NCBI GenBank assembly: GCA_021647205.1
Contig: JAKIVD010000008.1
Span: forward strand, 62,001 to 126,000
Length of the DNA: 64,000 nucleotides
Reading direction: 5' to 3'
From: Bacteroidales bacterium
GTDB taxonomy: Bacteria > Bacteroidota > Bacteroidia > Bacteroidales > F082
Of the stretch, positions 34,395 to 42,342 are shown one piece after another. Position 1 is the stretch's first letter. Each line of letters starts with the position of its first letter. A model generated the notes under the pieces. That model saw only the letters and a list, made by a program, of their open reading frames with translations. It ran no database searches and was not told the DNA's origin. The position numbers and the translations under genes are program-made.

Positions 34395-37300
34395 ATGAAA
34401 AGCCCTATGAAAAAGTCGACACACAAACCAAACTGTCAAATCGTTCTATTCCTGATTGTCTCTGTTATTTCTTTTTCAAACATCTCGGCCCAAGAATCAT
34501 TACAAAAAAAAGACCGTGACATTCCGACCTATTTTTATGGAACACTAAGCGATTGTTACACCGGCGAACCACTAAACAACATCAGGGTTTCCGCAATGAC
34601 AACCGATACGCTTTTTACTACAGAAACCAATTCAGCCGGTTACTACAAAATGCGGGTACAGGCCGATACCTTCGATGTGGTTTTTACCAAGCCCGGCTTA
34701 CATCCCGATACTGTTTTCGGTAAAATTGCACCACGGGGAGTGAGGACCGAGATTAGCAGGTCGATGTGCAAAATACCTTATCCGCCCGGCTGGGTATTTT
34801 TAAACCCTAACGAAGCCGACACCGAAGCCGTGATTAGCTGGACATGGCCCTGTCCCGACTATGAAATTATTTATGACGATGGGACTGCCGAGGACTACGC
34901 CTTGTGGATACAGGCCGGGGGAAGGTCGGCGGTCCGCTTCACCCCTGCCGGTTATCCAGCCACCGTAAAAGGCGGACGCATTTATGTGGGCGATGGCAGT
35001 TTTCCTGAAGGTTCCGATTTTATCGGTACCGATTTCGCGGTTGGGATACTGGATGACGACGGTCCGGACGGCATGCCCGGAACAGTACTCGATTCTGTTG
35101 TTGTTACTGTAAACAATTACGAATGGGTCGTTTTCGATGACATTTTTAACCGCACTTTTGAGGAGGGCGATTTTTACCTTGTCATGTGGCAGTTGGGCCT
35201 TCCGCCCGAAGCGGCGCCACTGGGCATCGACACCGATGTGCCGACGGTGTACCGTTCCTATGTGGCCATGGCCGGAACCGACTGGATTGTCTCCCCTTAC
35301 CAGGATTTTATGATGCGTGCCACGGTCAGCAGTCCCGGAAGCAGTTTGAAGGCAGATTTGAGCCCGGGGAGATTTATCGTCCCGCCCCGTCCGCCCTTGC
35401 CCGTATACATCGCCACCGGTCCGCCCGAAAGCACCGCCGGAACGGTGAAAAACGGCACTTTCAAGCCCCTTGCAAACAAAACCCGGAACCGTGAAATTGT
35501 GAGCTACGAGCTGGCATGGGTTGACAGTTTTATCCCCGACAGCAGCGAAAGGCCGGCTGACGGAACCCTGCACCCGTTTCCCGGCAACGAAACCAGCCCG
35601 TTTTACGACAGCAACTGGGGCACGCGCCCTCCCGGCTTTTATGCCTACGCGGTAAGGACAAATTACGAAAACGATACTTCGCCCTGGACTTACTCCAACG
35701 TGGCGGCCCACCTGCTGGACAACACGGTGGAAATAACCGCCGGCTTGTGCGACGACAGCCTTGCCGAAAACATTGAAGTCCTGCTGGTGGGGAAAAATTA
35801 CCCCTACCAACTGCTGGAAGGCATCGCCACTTTGGATACGGCGCTTAACCGGGCAGTGATGGTTTTCGACAGCGTGATCAACGGCCTCTACGACCTGACG
35901 GTTTATAAAATCGGCTACCACGGATATTTTCATTTCGACCTTGAGATTGATGACGATTACATCGAATTTGTTACCTTGCAGGAAAACACTTTCCCTGCCA
36001 ATAACCTCTACGTTGATTCGCTGACTTCCGTTGCCACCTGGGAACCCGCTTGGATTACACAATTGGCATTGGAAGATTTTGAAGGTGAACAATTCCCGCC
36101 CGAAGGCTGGCAGAAAAAGAAGGGTATGGGCGAAATTGGCTGGTACCGGGCCAGCTCAGCCAATTTTGGCTTTACAGTCCCACCCGGCGATGGCTACTAT
36201 GCCGTTGTTAATTCATATATGATTGGAAGTGGCCCTTATGAAACAGATAATTATCTGATCATGCCTGAAATGGACCTGCGCCAAAGCCCTGATTATAAAT
36301 TGTACTTCGACCACTTTTTCAATGGGGGATATGGCGAAACAGCACAGATTAAGTACAGTACGGACACAGGAAATACCTGGGAAACCTATTTTGAAATAAC
36401 ACCTGTAAGCAATTGGTCCTGGAACCGGGTGGAGGTGGATCTGTCACCAATTTCGGGCCCGGAAGGACTTCGCAAAGTTTGGCTGGCCTTATATTACAGC
36501 GACAACAGAAACTGGGCACAAGGCTGGACAGTTGACAACGTGACTGTTCACAACGGCCCGGCACCCGTTCTGGGCTACTACGTTTACCTGAACGATTCGC
36601 TGGTGGCCGAAACACCACCGGATGTCACCACGTACACTTACACCGACATCATTTACGGACGGCAGTACAAAGCAACTGTCAGGGCTAACTACAATTGTGG
36701 ATTGTCCGATCCCGTTGATTATTACTGGACTTCGGGCCTGCTTTTCCTGCCGCGCGGATTTGGGAACAACTATACCACTGAATCCGATGAGGTTCCGCTC
36801 TACTGGCTGCCGCCGCTCAACCAGGAAGGATTCATCCCCGAAGGGCTGCTCCGGTTCAATGTTTACCGGGATGGACAGTGGGTATCGGAAGTGGACTACA
36901 ACGGCGAAGGAAGCGAAGACACCATCCGGTTTACCGTTGATGGACTCGACCCCGACTGTTACGCGCTTGGGCTGACGGCAGTTTACGACCTGGAAGTCTT
37001 TGGCTTTCCGGGCCAGGAAGGCGAAACAATTCCTGTTCCTGACAGCGCCTGCGTGTACTGGGGCTTCCGCCTCCCCTTTGCAGAAGACTGGAACGAAGGC
37101 GGTTTCGCTTTCAACGGCTGGCGGCTGGACAATAAGGGCTGGACGGTCAACAGCAGCCAGGGCTTTCCGGAACCCTCGGCAACATTCAATTCTGACGAGA
37201 TGATCGGCAAAAACGATTACAGCTCATCGCTGGTTTCCAATCCATTCATGGGAAACGAGTTGACCGAAGGGGATATTTTCGTGGATTTCAACCTGAGGCT

Positions 37301-38696
37301 GGATGACGTAAGCCCCACCGGCGACGAACAGCTGCTGCTCGAAATAAGTACCGATGCAGGAAAAACCTGGGATTCCATCGCCGGGTTTGACAATGCCGGC
37401 GGTAGCTTCGGTTTTGAAGACGGTTTCAACCACCTGAACATTACCCTTCCCGCAAAGGGAAGTATTTTCCACCTTAGGTTTCGTGCAAAAGGCAAAAACG
37501 CCGACAACATCCAAAGCTGGTTTGTTGACAACATCCACATTTACCGGCTTTGCGACCCGCCAAAAGATTTGGAAGGCACTTATTTCTGGGAAGCCGGCAA
37601 CTGGGGTGTGCGTGTGGACTGGCGGATTCCGGAGGTGATCGATTCAGCCGTTCAATGGATTTTCTGGGACGATGAGAGTTATACCGGAGGCTTTGGTTTC
37701 GGGAGCAATACAAACTGGGCGGTTGCACAACGCTGGGACGCCGGGCAGTTAAAGGACTGGAACGGGGTGGACTTAAGCAGTTTCAAAATCACTAAGATTT
37801 CACTCATCTTGAACGACAGTGCCTTCGGCTCGGTTTATGTTAAAATTTGGAGTGGCCAAAACGCAGGAACACTTTTGTATCAGCAAAAAGTGGAAAACCC
37901 TGTGATTGGACAATGGATGGGAGTTCACCTGGAGGAAGCCGTTGCCTTTGACATTGATTCGGAATTGTGGGTCGGTTACGCTGTTTACGGGCAGCCCTAT
38001 GGCATCAAACCGGCTGCATACGACCAGGGGCCGGCGGTTTCGGGCTACGGAGACTTGTTTTACACCCAGGGGAAATGGTGGTTGTCCGAACAGCTTGGAC
38101 TTGACAACAACTGGGCAATTCATACCTTTCTGGAAAAATTGCCGGACACCTCCGCGATACCTGCTTCGGTAACTGAAATCAGCGCGGGCAGGGACTTTGG
38201 TGTTTTTAAACTTTACCGCCAGCAAATCGGAGTAGATGACGACTATGTTTTATACGACCTAATCCCCTTGCAGCAAGGCCAGTTGGCGTACAGCTACTTT
38301 GACTACGCACCTGCCGTCAGCAGCGGGAACACCTACAACTACAAGCTTACGGCCAACTGGCAAAGCGACATCGACGAATGTGAATCGGAACCTGCTTTGA
38401 GTGTTTCGGGTACCGAAGATTACGTTACCATCCTCGTGACGGACTTGCAAGAACCGGAGACAACACCTTTTATATTGTACCCCAACCCGGCAAGAGAAAG
38501 GGTTACCATCCGCTCAGCCGGTCAGATCAACAGGGTAACGGTTTTCAACATTTACGGACAAAGGGTGATGGATAAAAGTCTGATGAACGAAAACACCGTC
38601 GAACTGAATCTGGCTACGCTGGAAGCCGGTATTTACCTGGTGCGTGTCAAAACCGCAAACGCTTTTCTTTTCAAGCGTCTGATCATCTCCAACTGA
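34395..38696 (+). CDS. Large T9SS-secreted multidomain protein (carboxypeptidase-like and choice-of-anchor-J domains)
   Basis: 1433 residues, ATG at 34395 (another at 34407). Signal peptide ends about SNISAQES. Residues about 45-110 are a CarboxypepD_reg-like domain (GEPLNNIRVSAM, YYKMRV). Two MAM/choice-of-anchor-J domains follow, beginning LEDFEGEQFPPEGW (about 555) and LPFAEDWNEGGF (about 890), each ending in the WTVDNVTVH or WFVDNIHIY strand. Between them are fibronectin-like spacers. The end is a T9SS type A sorting domain (YPNPARERVTIRS, ATLEAGIYLVRV, KRLIISN). Likely a large surface or secreted adhesin or enzyme; no catalytic motif recognised. The gene's minus strand also carries a long shadow frame. 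Confidence 0.8.
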   Translation: MKSPMKKSTHKPNCQIVLFLIVSVISFSNISAQESLQKKDRDIPTYFYGTLSDCYTGEPLNNIRVSAMTTDTLFTTETNSAGYYKMRVQADTFDVVFTKPGLHPDTVFGKIAPRGVRTEISRSMCKIPYPPGWVFLNPNEADTEAVISWTWPCPDYEIIYDDGTAEDYALWIQAGGRSAVRFTPAGYPATVKGGRIYVGDGSFPEGSDFIGTDFAVGILDDDGPDGMPGTVLDSVVVTVNNYEWVVFDDIFNRTFEEGDFYLVMWQLGLPPEAAPLGIDTDVPTVYRSYVAMAGTDWIVSPYQDFMMRATVSSPGSSLKADLSPGRFIVPPRPPLPVYIATGPPESTAGTVKNGTFKPLANKTRNREIVSYELAWVDSFIPDSSERPADGTLHPFPGNETSPFYDSNWGTRPPGFYAYAVRTNYENDTSPWTYSNVAAHLLDNTVEITAGLCDDSLAENIEVLLVGKNYPYQLLEGIATLDTALNRAVMVFDSVINGLYDLTVYKIGYHGYFHFDLEIDDDYIEFVTLQENTFPANNLYVDSLTSVATWEPAWITQLALEDFEGEQFPPEGWQKKKGMGEIGWYRASSANFGFTVPPGDGYYAVVNSYMIGSGPYETDNYLIMPEMDLRQSPDYKLYFDHFFNGGYGETAQIKYSTDTGNTWETYFEITPVSNWSWNRVEVDLSPISGPEGLRKVWLALYYSDNRNWAQGWTVDNVTVHNGPAPVLGYYVYLNDSLVAETPPDVTTYTYTDIIYGRQYKATVRANYNCGLSDPVDYYWTSGLLFLPRGFGNNYTTESDEVPLYWLPPLNQEGFIPEGLLRFNVYRDGQWVSEVDYNGEGSEDTIRFTVDGLDPDCYALGLTAVYDLEVFGFPGQEGETIPVPDSACVYWGFRLPFAEDWNEGGFAFNGWRLDNKGWTVNSSQGFPEPSATFNSDEMIGKNDYSSSLVSNPFMGNELTEGDIFVDFNLRLDDVSPTGDEQLLLEISTDAGKTWDSIAGFDNAGGSFGFEDGFNHLNITLPAKGSIFHLRFRAKGKNADNIQSWFVDNIHIYRLCDPPKDLEGTYFWEAGNWGVRVDWRIPEVIDSAVQWIFWDDESYTGGFGFGSNTNWAVAQRWDAGQLKDWNGVDLSSFKITKISLILNDSAFGSVYVKIWSGQNAGTLLYQQKVENPVIGQWMGVHLEEAVAFDIDSELWVGYAVYGQPYGIKPAAYDQGPAVSGYGDLFYTQGKWWLSEQLGLDNNWAIHTFLEKLPDTSAIPASVTEISAGRDFGVFKLYRQQIGVDDDYVLYDLIPLQQGQLAYSYFDYAPAVSSGNTYNYKLTANWQSDIDECESEPALSVSGTEDYVTILVTDLQEPETTPFILYPNPARERVTIRSAGQINRVTVFNIYGQRVMDKSLMNENTVELNLATLEAGIYLVRVKTANAFLFKRLIISN

Positions 38697-38822
38697 CCGG
38701 ATTTCTGCACGGAACACCGGGCCTGACACCAATAACATTCTGTTGTAAAATCATCCTGAATAAATTTAATTTATCTCATTATTCAAATATTCTTTACATT
38801 CGCCTTTTAAAAAAAGTTCTTT

Positions 38823-39413
38823 ATGAAGAAATCCTGGATTATTATTATTGTCATCGTTGTGCTTGGCTTCATTCTGTACAGTTCATTCAAGGGAAGTTAC
38901 AACGAAATGGTAACTCAATCCGAAGCCGTTGATGCCCAATGGGCGCAGGTGGAAAATGTGTACCAGCGCAGGGCCGACCTCATTCCCAACCTTGTCAATA
39001 CCGTAAAAGGTTACGCCGGACACGAAAAGGAAACCCTCGAAGGCGTTGTCGAGGCCAGGGCAAAAGCCACCCAAACCACCATCAATGCCGGGGGACTGAC
39101 ACCTGAAAAACTGGCCGCTTTTCAACAGGCTCAGGACGGCTTAAGTTCTGCCTTGTCGCGTTTGATGGTTGTGGTTGAAAAATATCCTGACCTGAAAGCC
39201 AACCAAAACTTTCTGGAATTACAGGCACAATTGGAAGGAACGGAAAACCGCATTGCCGTCGAACGCATGAAGTTCAACGAAATCACCCGCAATTACAACA
39301 CCCTGATCAAACGATTCCCCAGGAACCTGCTTGCAGGCATGTTTGGCTTTGAGGCCAAACCCTACTTTGCGGCTCAGCAGGGCGCCGAAAAAGCCCCTGA
39401 AGTAAAGTTTTAG
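38823..39413 (+). CDS. lemA: LemA family protein
   Basis: 196 residues, ATG at 38823. A single N-terminal membrane helix (IIIIVIVVLGFILY) is followed by the LemA coiled-coil domain with VDAQWAQVENVYQRRADLIPNLVNTVKGYA, split here as VDAQWAQVE and RRADLIPNLV. RFPRNLLAGMFGFEAKPYF near the C-terminus is the family signature. Membrane-attached helical-bundle protein, function unclear. It starts a three-gene run with two TPM proteins, a common grouping in Bacteroidota. A TACATTCG sequence (one mismatch to TAnnTTTG) lies about 20 nt upstream. Confidence 0.92.
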   Translation: MKKSWIIIIVIVVLGFILYSSFKGSYNEMVTQSEAVDAQWAQVENVYQRRADLIPNLVNTVKGYAGHEKETLEGVVEARAKATQTTINAGGLTPEKLAAFQQAQDGLSSALSRLMVVVEKYPDLKANQNFLELQAQLEGTENRIAVERMKFNEITRNYNTLIKRFPRNLLAGMFGFEAKPYFAAQQGAEKAPEVKF

Positions 39414-39445
39414 TCTTTCTTTTTGAGAACCCAAATCCAACCAAG

Positions 39446-39889
39446 ATGAATCAGAATGCCCGTAAATTTTTCAATAAAGAAGAAAAGGAATCTATTAAAA
39501 AGGCCATCCTGAACGCGGAGCTCGACACTTCCGGGGAAATCAGGGTGCACATTGAAAGTAAATGCGACAAAGATGTACTCGACAGGGCTGCTTTCCTGTT
39601 TGACAAGCTGGGGATGCATAAAACAGAACTGCGCAACGGCGTACTTGTTTATCTTGCGGTAAACAGCCAAAAATTTGCCATTATCGGCGACAAAGGCATC
39701 AACGCTGTTGTACCCAAAGATTTCTGGGCAGACATCAAAGAAAAAATGGCCGAAAGGTTTAACAAAGGGGAGTTTACCGAAGGCCTGGCTGAGGGCATTA
39801 CCGAAACCGGCAAACACCTCAAAAAGCATTTTCCCCGCCATATTGACGACATCAACGAACTGCCCGATGAGATTTCCTTTGGCGATTGA
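39446..39889 (+). CDS. TPM (TLP18.3/Psb32) domain protein without signal peptide
   Basis: 147 residues, ATG at 39446, 32 nt after lemA. A short TPM domain fills the protein: FFNKEEKESIKKAILNAE, TSGEIRVHIESK, GVLVYLAVNSQKFAIIGDKGI and LAEGITETGKHL. No signal peptide or membrane segment, so cytosolic, unlike the next gene. The domain is a small acid-phosphatase-like/photosystem-associated fold; the role here is unknown. The trio lemA-TPM-TPM suggests one complex at the membrane. Confidence 0.8.
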   Translation: MNQNARKFFNKEEKESIKKAILNAELDTSGEIRVHIESKCDKDVLDRAAFLFDKLGMHKTELRNGVLVYLAVNSQKFAIIGDKGINAVVPKDFWADIKEKMAERFNKGEFTEGLAEGITETGKHLKKHFPRHIDDINELPDEISFGD

Positions 39890-39973
39890 CACAATTAATT
39901 GCACCTCCACAGCGTTTCATTGACAGTGCAACAAGACTTCAAAAAAAACCAGGGGAGAAGAAGAAAAGGAAGG

Positions 39974-40831
39974 ATGAAAAACAAAATAAGTGCCGAACAA
40001 CAAATGAAACAACAAATCGCCCGTAGCCTGAGCATACTGGTTTTGCTCTTCAGTTTTTCGCTCCACCTGTCAGCTGACATACCACCACGACCACAGCCGC
40101 CACGCCTGGTCAACGACATGGCAGACCTGCTGAGCCAGAAGCAGGAGGAAGCGCTGGAATATAAATTGCGCTATTTTAACGACACTACTTCTAACCAGAT
40201 TGTTGTTCTCACTGTAAAATCAATTGATGGCAACGACCCGGCATTTTATGCTTACGAGGTGGGTGAGAAATGGAAAGTGGGACAGCGGGAATTTGACAAC
40301 GGAATTGTCATCCTCATCAAACCAAAATACGGAAACAGCGACCGGGGTCAGGCCTACATCGCTATTGGCTACGGGCTGGAACCTGCCATCCCTGATGCCA
40401 TTGCCAAGCGGATCATGGAAAATGAAATGATCCCTGAATTCAGGAACAACAATTATTACAAGGGAATTAACAAAGCAGCTGATGTGCTCATGGCCATGGC
40501 CTCCGGTGAAATTTCTGCCAAAGGTTACAACAAGCAAACCAAGTCTTCGCCCATCTTCGCCTTTCTTCCGTTTATTATTTTTATCATTATCTTTTTATTG
40601 ATCCGTGGGAGTCGTTCAAGTGCCTACAGTGTCGGTGGAAAGCGTGGCAGAATCTCGCCCTGGACAGCCCTGTGGCTTGGCAGCGCTTTGGGTGGATCGC
40701 ATTCAGGGAGTTGGGGGAACTTCAGCGGTGGCAGCGGTGGTTTTGGTGGCGGCGGTGGCGGGTTCGGAGGTGGGTTCGGCGGATTCGGGGGTGGCAGCTT
40801 TGGCGGTGGCGGCGCCGGGGGAAGCTGGTGA
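39974..40831 (+). CDS. TPM-domain membrane protein with glycine-rich C-terminus (YgcG-like)
   Basis: 285 residues from the ATG at 39974, which follows a purine-rich GGAAGG; TTG at 39899 is less likely and ATG 40004 would leave the same signal sequence. Signal helix ARSLSILVLLFSFSLHLSA, TPM domain from about 30 to 185 (RLVNDMADLLSQKQ, DNGIVILIKP, YGLEPAIPDAIAKRI), a membrane helix (FAFLPFIIFIIIFLLI), and a C-terminal tail made almost only of glycine, serine and phenylalanine ending GAGGSW. The layout is that of YgcG/DUF2207-neighbour proteins in LemA operons. Confidence 0.85.
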   Translation: MKNKISAEQQMKQQIARSLSILVLLFSFSLHLSADIPPRPQPPRLVNDMADLLSQKQEEALEYKLRYFNDTTSNQIVVLTVKSIDGNDPAFYAYEVGEKWKVGQREFDNGIVILIKPKYGNSDRGQAYIAIGYGLEPAIPDAIAKRIMENEMIPEFRNNNYYKGINKAADVLMAMASGEISAKGYNKQTKSSPIFAFLPFIIFIIIFLLIRGSRSSAYSVGGKRGRISPWTALWLGSALGGSHSGSWGNFSGGSGGFGGGGGGFGGGFGGFGGGSFGGGGAGGSW

Positions 40832-41115
40832 GCGGTTAATGATGAATGCTGATACTGACCACTGAATTCCAATCCTTTTCCCTGCCCCTCAATACTCCTG
40901 ATGGAAATTACCAAAAGGTCATTTTTACCATTTCCTGTCCTTCCCTTATATTTATTCACATTATATCTAACTGAATTTCAAGCCGTTTTCAAACACCGGT
41001 TTGACAAGTCCTGAAAATATTTCTTCACAAAGCGGGTAGCATTTAGATTTTTAGCATATTTTTAACGCCCGATTATTTACCGGAAAACGACTTCATTTTT
41101 GATAATATTTACAAC

Positions 41116-42306
41116 ATGATCAATACGGGTATTGTATTTAAGAAACCTTTGGCGCTCAATGCGTTTCTTAAAAATGGATTGCTGATCCTCCTCTTGTTAT
41201 TTAGCTCACTTTCTTTTGGACAGACTGCCGAAGCAGAAGCAAACTTTGCCGTTTGTAAGGCATGCCATACCATTGGGGGTGGCAAGTTGGTCGGTCCCGA
41301 CCTGAAAGGGGTAACCGAAAGAAGGGAGGAAGCATGGATTTTAAGGTTTGTCAAAAACTCCACAGAATTTATCCAGTCGGGCGACCCGGTGGCCAAACAG
41401 GTATTCGAGGAGAACAACAGCATTCCCATGCCCCCAAACAACCTGACAGATGAGCAGATAAAAGATATTTTGCTGTACATCGAAAATGGTGGAAAAGTTG
41501 CCGGGGCAAGCGAGGCCGTGGTTGAGCAGACCCCCAAACCGGCACAGGACGAATTGGAAAGCACCATGATCCTGGCCGAAAAGAAACAGGCCGAAGCCCA
41601 AAACCTCTACATCACTTTTATCATTTTATCCGTACTGATTGTCATCAGCATTTTCGACCTGTTAGTTAGCAAAATCCTTAAAGCACGCTGGATTCATGTT
41701 GTAATTATGCTGATTTCAGTGGTGGTTATCGGCGAAATTGTTTTTCTGGAATCAGCCGCACTCGGTCGCCAGCAGTACTATCAGCCCGAGCAGCCCATTA
41801 TGTTTTCGCATAAAGTGCATGCCGGGCAGAACAAGATTGATTGTAAGTATTGCCACTTTACTGCGGATGAAAGTATGCACGCCGGCATTCCACCCGTGAA
41901 TGTTTGCATGAACTGCCACAGCCAGGTGAAACAGGGCAAACTGACAGGCACCAAAGAAATCGACAAGATTTACAGCGCAATTGAGCGGAACAAACCAATT
42001 GAATGGATAAAAGTGCACAACCTTCCCGACCATGTTTATTTCAACCACGCACAACACGTGAACGTGGGAAAAGTGGCTTGTGCCGAATGTCATGGCCCGG
42101 TAGAAAAAATGGACCAGATCATCCAGGTAGAAGACTTGAGCATGGGCTGGTGCATACAGTGCCACCGCGAGAAAGAAGTGCAATTTGCTGACAATAAGTT
42201 TTACGATCAGTACACTAAACTCCATCAACAAATCAAGAGCGGCAAAATCAGTAAGGTTACCGTACAGATGATTGGGGGCGACGAATGTCAAAAGTGTCAT
42301 TATTAA
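41116..42306 (+). CDS. actA: Alternative complex III subunit A: hexaheme cytochrome c
   Basis: 396 residues, ATG at 41116, with an N-terminal membrane/signal segment (LLILLLLFSSLSFG). Six CxxCH heme sites: CKACH in an N-terminal mono-heme domain, then after a second membrane helix (VVIMLISVVVIGEIVF) CKYCH, CMNCH, CAECH, CIQCH and CQKCH. The latter five match the pentaheme ActA; the extra N-terminal heme is a fused cytochrome c domain. ActA is the periplasmic electron path of the quinol oxidoreductase. First gene of a six-gene operon. Confidence 0.88.
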   Translation: MINTGIVFKKPLALNAFLKNGLLILLLLFSSLSFGQTAEAEANFAVCKACHTIGGGKLVGPDLKGVTERREEAWILRFVKNSTEFIQSGDPVAKQVFEENNSIPMPPNNLTDEQIKDILLYIENGGKVAGASEAVVEQTPKPAQDELESTMILAEKKQAEAQNLYITFIILSVLIVISIFDLLVSKILKARWIHVVIMLISVVVIGEIVFLESAALGRQQYYQPEQPIMFSHKVHAGQNKIDCKYCHFTADESMHAGIPPVNVCMNCHSQVKQGKLTGTKEIDKIYSAIERNKPIEWIKVHNLPDHVYFNHAQHVNVGKVACAECHGPVEKMDQIIQVEDLSMGWCIQCHREKEVQFADNKFYDQYTKLHQQIKSGKISKVTVQMIGGDECQKCHY

Positions 42307-42342
42307 TTTTGAATATTTTATTATTCCCTATATTTTTAGACC

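Noticed and set aside
34800-36092. A 430-codon open frame on the minus strand opposite the large T9SS protein
   Set aside because: It lies entirely within a well-supported plus-strand gene with signal peptide and sorting domain; its translation has no family-like features.
40624-40959. Proline-rich minus-strand frame opposite the YgcG-like protein
   Set aside because: It is the complement of a glycine-codon run; GGN codons read backwards give proline.
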